A stretch of DNA of 64,000 nucleotides. Source: Lachnospiraceae bacterium (GTDB lineage Bacteria; Bacillota; Clostridia; Lachnospirales; Lachnospiraceae). Within the stretch, counting starts at the first letter, position 1. The number at the start of each line of letters is the position of its first letter. The notes beneath the pieces are model-generated. The model did no database searches. It had not been told where the DNA came from and was given only the letters and a program-made list of their open reading frames with translations. Of the stretch, positions 47,395-55,431 are shown one piece after another. The stretch lies in the NCBI GenBank assembly GCA_024692905.1, contig JAILLY010000114.1:1-64000 (forward strand), read 5' to 3'. A program made the position numbers and the translations under genes.

Positions 47395-50300
47395 TCAATC
47401 CTCCTTAACGCTCTCATAGAAAGCTTCTATCCGGGCCTCTTCATATGACATCCCTTTTTCCTCGAACCGGCCGGTAAGGATCATAAGCTTCTTATAATCC
47501 TCCGGGATTATCTTCTTGAATTTCGGAAGGAATGCATCAAAGTCATCAAGTATCTCTTTTGCCTTGAGCGATCCGGTATAATCAAGGTGTTTTGTGAGCA
47601 TATCCTTAAGTTCATTTATGTCGTTCTTATTCTCAACGCTCTCCATGAGCACCATTTCCTTATTGAGGTTCCGGTACAGGGTATTATGCTCATCAAGTAC
47701 ATAAGCCACTCCTCCGCTCATTCCCGCTGCAAAGTTTTTGCCGGTCGGCCCTATAACGACGACCCGGCCGCCGGTCATATATTCGCATCCGTGCTCTCCG
47801 ACACCCTCGACCACCGCATGAGCGCCTGAATTCCTGACGGCGAACCGTTCTCCGGCCATTCCTTCGAAATAGGCTTCGCCCGAGGTGGCTCCGTATAAGG
47901 CAACATTACCGATTATGATGTTGTTCTCGGCATCATATCCCGCATCCTTTGGCGCACGGACTATTATCCTTCCGCCCGAAAGCCCCTTGCCGGCATAATC
48001 ATTTCCGTCACCCGCAAGGTCAAGCGTAAGTCCGGCCGGTATAAAGGCACCAAAGCTCTGTCCGCCGTGTCCCGTGCATTCGATCCTTATCGTATCATCG
48101 GCCAGTCCGTCGGGAGCATGCCTTGTTATCTCACTTCCAAGCAGGGTTCCGAATGTCCTGTCCGTGTTGGTGAGAGTAACTTTTTCACGGCATTTTCTGC
48201 CTTTATCTATCGCCGAGCGGATCGATCCTTTTTGCAAAAGATCCCGTTCATCCTTTGTTTCCTCAAGCTTAAAGTCATAGGCTTTATCCCTGTCAAACAC
48301 CCTTCCGTCTGCTCCCGCATACTCAAGGATCCCCGAAACATCGATCTTTGCGGCATTTCCCTTAAGATCGTCCTTCTTCTTAAGAAGATCGCTCCGGCCT
48401 ACCATCTCATCTACCGTATGCATTCCGAGCCTGGCCATGTATTCCCTTAATTCCCCGGCAATGAAACGCATGAAGTTTTCCACATATTCCGCCTTCCCTT
48501 TGAAACGGGCCCTTAATTCGGGATTCTGTGTCGCAATACCGAAGGGACAGGTATCCAGATTACACACCCTCATCATCGCACAGCCAAGCGTTATAAGAGG
48601 AGCCGTTGCAAAACCGAATTCCTCCGCTCCGAGTAATGCCGCGATCGCAACATCCCTTCCGCTCATGAGCTTACCGTCCGTCTCAACGACAACCCGGTCC
48701 CTAAGTCCGTTCTTAATGAGCGTCTTATGAGTCTCGGACAGTCCCAGCTCCCAGGGAAGTCCCGCATTATGTATGGAGCTTATCGGCGCGGCTCCCGTTC
48801 CCCCGTCATATCCCGAAATGAGCACGACCTGGGCTCCTGCCTTGGCTACGCCCGCCGCTATCGTTCCAACGCCGGCTTCCGATACGAGTTTTACGCTTAT
48901 ACGCGCGTTTTTATTTGAATTCTTAAGATCATATATAAGCTGTGCCAGATCCTCTATCGAATAGATATCATGATGGGGCGGAGGCGATATAAGGCTGACT
49001 CCCGGGGTTGAATGCCTGGTCTTTGCTATCCACGGATAGACCTTACCTGCCGGAAGATGTCCTCCTTCTCCGGGCTTTGCACCCTGCGCCATCTTTATCT
49101 GGATCTCCTTTGCGCTTACCAGATAACGGCTCGTGACCCCGAAACGTCCGCTCGCCACCTGCTTTATTGCCGAACTCCTGTCATGATCCGTACCCGCCGA
49201 TGCGATACGCTCATCGCTTTCACCGCCTTCGCCGCTGTTTGACTTTCCCTGAAGCCGGTTCATTGCAAGAGCCAGCGCCTCATGTGCCTCCTCCGATATG
49301 GATCCGTAAGACATCGCGCCTGTCTTAAAACGCTTAACGATGCTGTCGACACTTTCCACCTCGTTTATATCTATCCCCTGTTCAGGATAATTAAAATCCA
49401 GGATACTCCTTATATAACCGGTACGCTCACTGTCGACCATCCTTGTATATTCCATGAACTTGGAATAATCTCCCTCTCTCGCCGCACTCTGCAGCATGTG
49501 TATGGTCTGAGGGTTATAACGGTGTTCCTCACCGCCCGAATATGCCTTATGCCTTCCCGAGGGATTGAGTGTTAAGTCACAGTCAAGCCCGAGCGGATCG
49601 AAGGCCTTTGAATGCTGCTCATCAGCGGTACGGGCGATATCATTTAAGCTTATGCCTCCTATCCTGCTCACCGTTCCCGTAAAATACTTGTCGATAACCT
49701 CACGCGATATGCCCAGGCATTCAAATATCTTGCTTCCCTGATATGACTGTATGGTTGAAATACCCATCTTGGAAGCTATCTTGACTATTCCCGAGAGCAC
49801 TGCGTTGTCGTAATCATTTACGGCCGCATAATAATCCTTATCAAGGCTTCCCTTCTCTATGAGCTCCTCTATGGATGAATGGGCAAGATACGGGTTGACC
49901 GCACTGGCTCCGTAACCTAAGAGCAGCGCAAAATGATGTACTTCCCTGGGTTCTCCGGATTCGAGTATGATCGACATCGCCGTACATTTCTTGGTATCGA
50001 CAAGATGCTTATGTACCGCCGCGACTGCCAAAAGCGAAGGAAGGGCTACATGATTCTCATCAACTCCCCTGTCGGAAAGTATGAGTATTCCCGCTCCTTC
50101 GCGGTAAACCTTGTCAACCTCCACGAAAAGATGGTCAAGTACCCTGTGTATCGGAGTGCTCTTATAATATAACGTTGAAACACGCGCCACCTTAAAGCCG
50201 GGACCTGTCATCTTTTCTATCTTAAGCAGGTCAAGGTCCGTAAGTATCGGATTCTCGACCTTGAGCATATGGCAGTTTCCGGCATTTTCATTTAAAAGAT

Positions 50301-51933
50301 TACCGTTCTTTCCCAGATAAACGGTCGTAGAGGTCACTATCTTCTCGCGTGCTGCATCTATCGGCGGATTGGTAACCTGAGCAAACATCTGCTTGAAATA
50401 ATTAAACAGGGGCTGGTACCGGCCCGACAGCACGGCTATCGGTGTATCCACTCCCATCGCGCCGATATTCTCGGATCCGGTGAGTGCCATGGTCCTGATG
50501 CTCTCCATACACTCCTCGTATGTATAGCCAAATGCCTTCTGTAACTGCATCCTTTCCCTGTCCGTATAGGAAATGACACGGCTGTTCGGGATCTTTAATT
50601 CCTTAAGAGTCATCAGATTGGAATCAAGCCATTCACCGTAAGGCTCCTTCATGGCATAGTATTCCTTAAGCTCTTCATCCGATATTATCCTTCCTTCCTT
50701 GGTATCGATAAGGAGCATCTTGCCGGGATGGAGCCTTTCCTTCTTAAGTATATGGGACTCGGGTATATCAAGGACGCCAACCTCGGATGACAGGATAAGC
50801 CGGCCGTCATCGCAGATATAATACCTTGAAGGGCGAAGTCCGTTACGGTCAAGTATCGCGCCCATAACGTCACCGTCGGAGAAAAGTATCGATGCCGGGC
50901 CGTCCCAGGGTTCCATCATTGTCGCGTAATACTGATAGAAATCGCGTACCTCTGTGGTTATCGTATCGTTATGAGCCCAGGGCTCGGGTACCATCATCAT
51001 TGCCGCAAGCGGAAGATCCATCCCGCTCATCATAAGGAATTCAAGCGTATTGTCAAACATCGCCGAATCGGAACCCCATGCGGGGATGACCGGAAGGACC
51101 TTAAGCATATCCTCTGCACTGAATTTACCGGTATGCATCGTCTCCTCGCGGGCGAGCATTTTATCAACGTTGCCTTTTATCGTATTTATCTCACCGTTAT
51201 GGACCATCAGACGGTTCGGATGCGCCTTTTCCCAGCTGGGATCCGTGTTGGTGGAAAAGCGTGAATGTACCATGGCTATCGCGGACTTGTATGACTTTTC
51301 CTTAAGGTCCTTAAAAAATGTCCTGAGCTGCCCGACAAGGAACATTCCCTTATATACTATCGTCCTGCATGATAATGACAGCACATAGGTATTATCCGTA
51401 CTCTGCTCAAACACTCTCCTTACTACATACAGCTTCCTGTCAAAGTCAATATCTTCGGAAATATCATCGGGACGTCTTACAAAAGCCTGATAGATCGCGG
51501 GCATGCACTCCCTGGCCTTGGTCCCGAGGACATCTTCGCATACCGGTACCTTTCTCCATCCGAGAAATTCAAGACCTTCCTTATTTACGATCACCTCAAA
51601 CATCTTCATGCCTCGCGAACGCTTAAGCTCCTCCTGCGGGAAGAAGAACATTCCGACTCCGTAGCTTCTTTCATCTGCAAGACTTATACCCGCCGCGGCC
51701 ATATCTTTTTTGAACAGGTCATGGGGTATCTGGGTAAGGATACCGACACCGTCACCGGTTTCCCCTAAGGCATCCTTACCCGCCCTGTGCTCAAGATGCT
51801 CAACTATACTGAGCGCATCGGAAATGACTGCATGGTCCTTCTTTCCGTTTATGTTCACTATGGCGCCTATGCCGCAGTTATCGTGTTCGAAATTAACCGT
51901 TTCTGCCGTTCCCCTGATATTCCGATTCATCAT
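47395..51933 (-). CDS. gltB: Glutamate synthase large subunit
   Basis: Makes two glutamates from glutamine and 2-oxoglutarate. 1512 residues, typical length. The class II glutaminase has nucleophile Cys in NFEHDNCGIGAIV (about residue 20, after a short pro-sequence). The FMN/synthase domain has GAMSYGSISEEAHEALA and GEGGESDERI. The 3Fe-4S cysteines lie in the CNLDTCPFGIATQ stretch (about 1110). The C-terminal GXGXG beta-helix domain (about 1230-1450) contains GQSFGAF and GATSGEAYF. Start is at one of two adjacent ATGs (51933 or 51930); the second has better spacing to GGAGG. The leader holds the shared attenuator. Confidence 0.96.
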   Translation of the reverse strand: MMNRNIRGTAETVNFEHDNCGIGAIVNINGKKDHAVISDALSIVEHLEHRAGKDALGETGDGVGILTQIPHDLFKKDMAAAGISLADERSYGVGMFFFPQEELKRSRGMKMFEVIVNKEGLEFLGWRKVPVCEDVLGTKARECMPAIYQAFVRRPDDISEDIDFDRKLYVVRRVFEQSTDNTYVLSLSCRTIVYKGMFLVGQLRTFFKDLKEKSYKSAIAMVHSRFSTNTDPSWEKAHPNRLMVHNGEINTIKGNVDKMLAREETMHTGKFSAEDMLKVLPVIPAWGSDSAMFDNTLEFLMMSGMDLPLAAMMMVPEPWAHNDTITTEVRDFYQYYATMMEPWDGPASILFSDGDVMGAILDRNGLRPSRYYICDDGRLILSSEVGVLDIPESHILKKERLHPGKMLLIDTKEGRIISDEELKEYYAMKEPYGEWLDSNLMTLKELKIPNSRVISYTDRERMQLQKAFGYTYEECMESIRTMALTGSENIGAMGVDTPIAVLSGRYQPLFNYFKQMFAQVTNPPIDAAREKIVTSTTVYLGKNGNLLNENAGNCHMLKVENPILTDLDLLKIEKMTGPGFKVARVSTLYYKSTPIHRVLDHLFVEVDKVYREGAGILILSDRGVDENHVALPSLLAVAAVHKHLVDTKKCTAMSIILESGEPREVHHFALLLGYGASAVNPYLAHSSIEELIEKGSLDKDYYAAVNDYDNAVLSGIVKIASKMGISTIQSYQGSKIFECLGISREVIDKYFTGTVSRIGGISLNDIARTADEQHSKAFDPLGLDCDLTLNPSGRHKAYSGGEEHRYNPQTIHMLQSAAREGDYSKFMEYTRMVDSERTGYIRSILDFNYPEQGIDINEVESVDSIVKRFKTGAMSYGSISEEAHEALALAMNRLQGKSNSGEGGESDERIASAGTDHDRSSAIKQVASGRFGVTSRYLVSAKEIQIKMAQGAKPGEGGHLPAGKVYPWIAKTRHSTPGVSLISPPPHHDIYSIEDLAQLIYDLKNSNKNARISVKLVSEAGVGTIAAGVAKAGAQVVLISGYDGGTGAAPISSIHNAGLPWELGLSETHKTLIKNGLRDRVVVETDGKLMSGRDVAIAALLGAEEFGFATAPLITLGCAMMRVCNLDTCPFGIATQNPELRARFKGKAEYVENFMRFIAGELREYMARLGMHTVDEMVGRSDLLKKKDDLKGNAAKIDVSGILEYAGADGRVFDRDKAYDFKLEETKDERDLLQKGSIRSAIDKGRKCREKVTLTNTDRTFGTLLGSEITRHAPDGLADDTIRIECTGHGGQSFGAFIPAGLTLDLAGDGNDYAGKGLSGGRIIVRAPKDAGYDAENNIIIGNVALYGATSGEAYFEGMAGERFAVRNSGAHAVVEGVGEHGCEYMTGGRVVVIGPTGKNFAAGMSGGVAYVLDEHNTLYRNLNKEMVLMESVENKNDINELKDMLTKHLDYTGSLKAKEILDDFDAFLPKFKKIIPEDYKKLMILTGRFEEKGMSYEEARIEAFYESVKED

Positions 51934-51948
51934 CCAATCCTCCGGTAC

Positions 51949-51990
51949 AAAAAAAAGCCGCTCCGGACATTGTCCGAAGCGACCTCGCTT
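51949..51990 (-). promoter_or_regulatory. 5'-proximal attenuator, gltB copy
   Basis: Minus strand: AAGCGAGGTCGCTTCGG begins 11 bases after the -10 box, continues to ACAAT-GTCCGGAGCGGC and ends in eight T. A 12-bp stem forms (two or three G-U pairs); the mini-hairpin AAGCG-AGGT-CGCTT competes with its base. GltB translation begins about 16 bases after the T-tract. Confidence 0.85.
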
Positions 51991-52001
51991 TCACAAAACT
52001 C

Positions 52002-52029
52002 ATTATAATCTTAATAGTAAAGATGTCAA
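52002..52029 (-). promoter_or_regulatory. Promoter of gltBD
   Basis: Minus strand TTGACA (52029-52024), 16-base spacer, TATAAT (52007-52002), the same build as the asnB and glnN promoters. It lies within 60 bases of the kduD stop. Confidence 0.8.
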
Positions 52030-52061
52030 GGAAAATTTGCTCTTTCTTTGGATCTGAGGGT

Positions 52062-52865
52062 TTAACCGGGCTGCTTGCCGATATAAGCAAGTATGCCGCC
52101 GTCAACATAAAGGATGTGGCCGTTGACGAAATCGGATGCCGCCGATGCGAGAAATACTGCGGGACCCATCAGATCATCCGTACTTCCCCAGCGCTCCGCA
52201 GGTGTCTTGCTTATGATGAAAGAATCAAACGGATGCCTGCTTCCGTCGGGCTGCTTTTCCCTTAAGGGTGCCGTCTGCGGAGTTGCGATATATCCGGGGC
52301 CTATTCCGTTGCACTGGATATTGTACTTACCGTATTCGGAAGCGATATTCCTGGTCAGCATCTTAAGGCCGCCTTTTGCCGCAGCATATGCGGATACGGT
52401 CTCCCTTCCGAGTTCCGACATCATCGAACAGATATTGATGATCTTTCCCCCGCCCTTTTCTATCATCGAAGGGATGACTGCTTTTGATACGATAAAGGGT
52501 GCGTTAAGATCCACATCTATGACCTGCCTGAACTGATCGGCACTCATCTCAAGCATGGGGATACGTTTGATTATGCCCGCATTGTTTACAAGTATATCTA
52601 TCTTCCCGACTTCTTCCTCTATCTTCTTTACCATGGCATTTACGGCCGCTTCGTCGGTCACGTCGCATACATAACCGTGTGCCTCTATACCGTTTTCCTT
52701 ATACGCCGCTATCCCCTTGTCAACGAGCTCCTGATTGATGTCATTAAATACTATGGACGCTCCTGCCCCGGCATACGCGTTTGCTATCGCAAACCCGATA
52801 CCATAGGATGCACCTGTTATAAGTGCTACCTTTCCTTCAAGTGAAAAACTGTTAAGAATACCCAT
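52062..52865 (-). CDS. kduD: KduD-like SDR oxidoreductase (2-keto-3-deoxygluconate 5-dehydrogenase / gluconate 5-dehydrogenase)
   Basis: 267 residues, classical SDR. ITGASYGIGFAIANAY (NAD-binding TGxxxGIG), CDVTD, NNAGIIKR, and the catalytic Ser-Tyr-Lys in CSMMSELGRETVSAYAAAKGG. The KduI partner immediately upstream (30-base gap) supports a role in uronate (pectin) breakdown: KduI makes 3-deoxy-D-glycero-2,5-hexodiulosonate and KduD reduces it to 2-keto-3-deoxygluconate. A gluconate 5-dehydrogenase activity would give the same signatures. The product would pass on to the KDG kinase and aldolase, which are not in this window. Confidence 0.88.
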   Translation of the reverse strand: MGILNSFSLEGKVALITGASYGIGFAIANAYAGAGASIVFNDINQELVDKGIAAYKENGIEAHGYVCDVTDEAAVNAMVKKIEEEVGKIDILVNNAGIIKRIPMLEMSADQFRQVIDVDLNAPFIVSKAVIPSMIEKGGGKIINICSMMSELGRETVSAYAAAKGGLKMLTRNIASEYGKYNIQCNGIGPGYIATPQTAPLREKQPDGSRHPFDSFIISKTPAERWGSTDDLMGPAVFLASAASDFVNGHILYVDGGILAYIGKQPG

Positions 52866-52894
52866 GTTTCTTCTCCTTTTTGGTAATAAGTTTT

Positions 52895-53758
52895 TTAACG
52901 CAGCATATCCGAAGTAACGTTATCCATATCCGAGAAGACCTGATTCTCTCCGGCCATTCCCCAGATGAACGTGTAATTTGATGATCCGCAGCCGCAGTGG
53001 ATCGACCAGCTCGGCGAGATCACCGCCTGCTCATTCCTCATGACGATATGCCTGGTCTCGTCAGGCTCACCCATATAATGCATGACAAAGCCGTCCTTGG
53101 GCACTTCAAAATACAGATATACCTCCATGCGGCGGTCATGTGTATGGCAGGGCATGGAATTCCATACGCTTCCGGGCTCAAGATGGGTCATTCCCATTAC
53201 AAGCTGGCAGCTTTCAACCTGGCCGGGAAGGATATATTTACATATCGTGCGCACGTTTGATTCTTCCGCCGAACCAAGATGGACCTTGTTCTCATCCTTA
53301 ACGATCACTACGCCTTCTTCCGGTGTTCCTTCCTGTTTTATCAGCACTGTCGGGCAGGCTCTGTGGGCGGGAGTGGAATTTATATAAAACTTGGCGGGAT
53401 TTGAGCTGTCATCACTCGTAAATGAGATCTCCTTCGTTCCCATCCCAAGATACATGGCCTCCCTGTGGGCTACCTTATATACACGGCCGTCTGCCTTTAT
53501 GCATCCGTCTCCTCCGATATTGATGACTCCCATCTCGCGTCTTTCAAGAAAATACTCAGCTCTCAGTTCATCTGCCGCATCAAGCTTTAACTCCCTGTCA
53601 ACAGGCATCGCGCCGCCAGTGATGATCCTGTCTACATGACTGTATACAAGAGGGATCTCGTCTTTTTTAAAGATCTCAGGTATCAGGAATTCCTCCCTTA
53701 GCCTTCCGGTATCATAGTTTTTGACATCCTTCGGCGATGCCGCGGTTCTTATCTCCAT
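52895..53758 (-). CDS. kduI: 5-dehydro-4-deoxy-D-glucuronate isomerase
   Basis: 287 residues, cupin fold, close to the usual 278. Zinc-ligand region visible as CHTHDRRMEVYLYFEV, with the second cluster near SIHCGCGSSNYTFIWGM. Start ATG at 53758 has GGAGGAATC upstream. Converts 5-keto-4-deoxyuronate (from unsaturated uronates) in pectin and glycosaminoglycan degradation. It has its own strong promoter (see 53909-53937) and heads a two-gene unit with kduD. No lyase or uronate transporter is in the window. Confidence 0.94.
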   Translation of the reverse strand: MEIRTAASPKDVKNYDTGRLREEFLIPEIFKKDEIPLVYSHVDRIITGGAMPVDRELKLDAADELRAEYFLERREMGVINIGGDGCIKADGRVYKVAHREAMYLGMGTKEISFTSDDSSNPAKFYINSTPAHRACPTVLIKQEGTPEEGVVIVKDENKVHLGSAEESNVRTICKYILPGQVESCQLVMGMTHLEPGSVWNSMPCHTHDRRMEVYLYFEVPKDGFVMHYMGEPDETRHIVMRNEQAVISPSWSIHCGCGSSNYTFIWGMAGENQVFSDMDNVTSDMLR

Positions 53759-53776
53759 ATTCTGATTCCTCCTTCG

Positions 53777-53866
53777 TTAATCAAAATAGATCAGGTCGAA
53801 CGCATATCCTTCAACATCTATGTTAGCTGTCAACGTTTCGTCTTTTATATCGATATCGGGAAACAT
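53777..53866 (-). CDS. Candidate 29-residue acidic small protein upstream of kduI
   Basis: Minus strand ATG at 53866, TAA ending at 53777. The peptide reads MFPDIDIKDETLTANID then VEGYAFDLIYFD. AAAGG lies four bases before the ATG and the frame ends 18 bases before the kduI ATG. It is acidic and ordinary-looking in amino acids. It could be a leader peptide, a small regulator or a chance frame. Low certainty. Confidence 0.35.
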   Translation of the reverse strand: MFPDIDIKDETLTANIDVEGYAFDLIYFD

Positions 53867-53908
53867 CTTACCTTTCCCGGTTTATGCTCATTTTAAGAAT
53901 CTGTTATC

Positions 53909-53937
53909 ATTGTAAAAAATATAGGACAGGGTGTCAA
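53909..53937 (-). promoter_or_regulatory. Promoter of kduID
   Basis: Minus strand TTGACA (53937-53932), 17-base spacer, TACAAT (53914-53909). The 150-base leader includes a GGGAAA...TTTCCC hairpin and the candidate small ORF. Confidence 0.75.
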
Positions 53938-53974
53938 CCGGAATCATCCCAAATGAGCGTAACCCCATAACCCG

Positions 53975-55345
53975 TCAATCGGCGTAATCGCCGTCAAAGC
54001 AGGCACGGCATATCTGAAGGTCTCCGACCATATCCGAAAGATCCTCTATTTCCATGTATTCAAGTGAATCCGCCCCTATCATTTCCCTTAACTCATCCTT
54101 CGTGTAATTATCCGCGATAAGCTGTTTTCCCGAAGGGATATCAGTCCCGTAATAACACGGATATTTAAAAGGAGGAGAGCTGATACGTACATGGACCTCC
54201 TTTGCTCCGGCATTTTTCAGCATTTCAATAAGCTTCCTTATTGTTGTTCCCCTTACTATCGAATCATCTATAAGGACTATCCTCTTCCCGTTAACAACAC
54301 TTCTTAATATGCTAAGCTTCTGTGCTACCGCCTCCTCTCTTTCCTCCTGAGAAGGCTTTATAAATGTCCTTCCTATATAACTGTTCTTATAGAATACTAT
54401 ACGGAAAGGTATACCGGATTCCCTGGAAAAACCTGCTGCGGCAGTGATCCCCGATTCCGGGACCCCTGTAACGATATCGGCATCGACCGGATATCTCCTG
54501 GCAAGCGACTGTCCGCCCCTTATCCTTGCATCATATACATCGATCCCGTCTATACTTGAATCAAGCCTCGCAAAATATATATATTCAAAGATACAGTGAG
54601 CCTTTCTCTCCCTGATGAGTGACTGTTCACCCGTGATCGACCTCTCGGTCACGGTGACTACCTCACCGGGCTCTATATCACGCACAAATTTTGCTCCGAC
54701 GGCATTAAGCGCAGCACTTTCCGAGGCAAGCACATATCCGTTTTCAAGCTTACCCAGACACATGGGTTTAAGCCCGAGCGGATCCCTTATCCCGACAAGC
54801 TTTTTGGGACTCATGACTATTATCGCATAACCCCCCTTAAGTTCAGCCGCAACCCTTGTCACCGCTTCCTCGATCGAGTCTGTTTTAAGCCTTTCCTTTA
54901 TGATCCTTGCCGCCACGGCCTCGGAATCGGAGCTTCCCTGAAACGCGTATCCCTCCTGTTCCAGCTCATTCCTTATCCCGGCTGCATTCCTTATATTCCC
55001 GTTATGAACGAGAGCGATCGTTCCTTTTAAATATTTAAGGAAAAAGGGCTGGGCGTTCTCGATACTGCTGCTGCCGCTCGTTGAATATCTCACATGACCG
55101 ATACCTATATTCCCGGGCAGCGACTTAAGGATATCCTCATGAAATACCTCACTTACAAGTCCCATGCCCTTATAAGCATTTATATTTCCCTTTTCCCCGT
55201 GAGTATCGCATACGGCCATGCCCGCTGATTCCTGTCCCCTGTGCTGCAGGGCGTTAAGACCGTAATATATGCTCCTTGAAACATCCGTCTTTTTGTTTAT
55301 CAGTATCCCGAATACGCCGCATTCCTCATGAGGTTTGTCATTCAT
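53975..55345 (-). CDS. purF: Amidophosphoribosyltransferase
   Basis: First step of purine synthesis: PRPP plus glutamine to phosphoribosylamine. 456 residues; a propeptide (MNDKPHEE) precedes the nucleophile Cys9 (CGVFG), as in the Bacillus-type enzyme, which is cleaved to expose the Cys. The class II glutaminase is followed by the PRTase PRPP loop VLIDDSIVRGTTI. The C-terminal cysteines (in CIFEY, PCYYG and ICRAC) fit a 4Fe-4S ligand set. It lies 86 bases after the amt gene stop, past a strong hairpin, and continues the glutamine theme of the neighbourhood. Confidence 0.95.
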   Translation of the reverse strand: MNDKPHEECGVFGILINKKTDVSRSIYYGLNALQHRGQESAGMAVCDTHGEKGNINAYKGMGLVSEVFHEDILKSLPGNIGIGHVRYSTSGSSSIENAQPFFLKYLKGTIALVHNGNIRNAAGIRNELEQEGYAFQGSSDSEAVAARIIKERLKTDSIEEAVTRVAAELKGGYAIIVMSPKKLVGIRDPLGLKPMCLGKLENGYVLASESAALNAVGAKFVRDIEPGEVVTVTERSITGEQSLIRERKAHCIFEYIYFARLDSSIDGIDVYDARIRGGQSLARRYPVDADIVTGVPESGITAAAGFSRESGIPFRIVFYKNSYIGRTFIKPSQEEREEAVAQKLSILRSVVNGKRIVLIDDSIVRGTTIRKLIEMLKNAGAKEVHVRISSPPFKYPCYYGTDIPSGKQLIADNYTKDELREMIGADSLEYMEIEDLSDMVGDLQICRACFDGDYAD

Positions 55346-55381
55346 CTTCCCACTTCCTTTGCTTTTTTCTAAACAGAATCA

Positions 55382-55410
55382 GGCGGCATGGTAAGGAGTC
55401 CCATGCCGCC
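55382..55410 (-). terminator. Hairpin between amt and purF
   Basis: Perfect 10-bp stem GGCGGCATGG with its complement around nine bases; on the minus strand it is followed only by TGATTCTGTTT. It is a weak terminator or a processing/stability element, so purF may be partly read from the amt transcript. Confidence 0.6.
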
Positions 55411-55431
55411 CTGGACAAAGATTATCTATAC

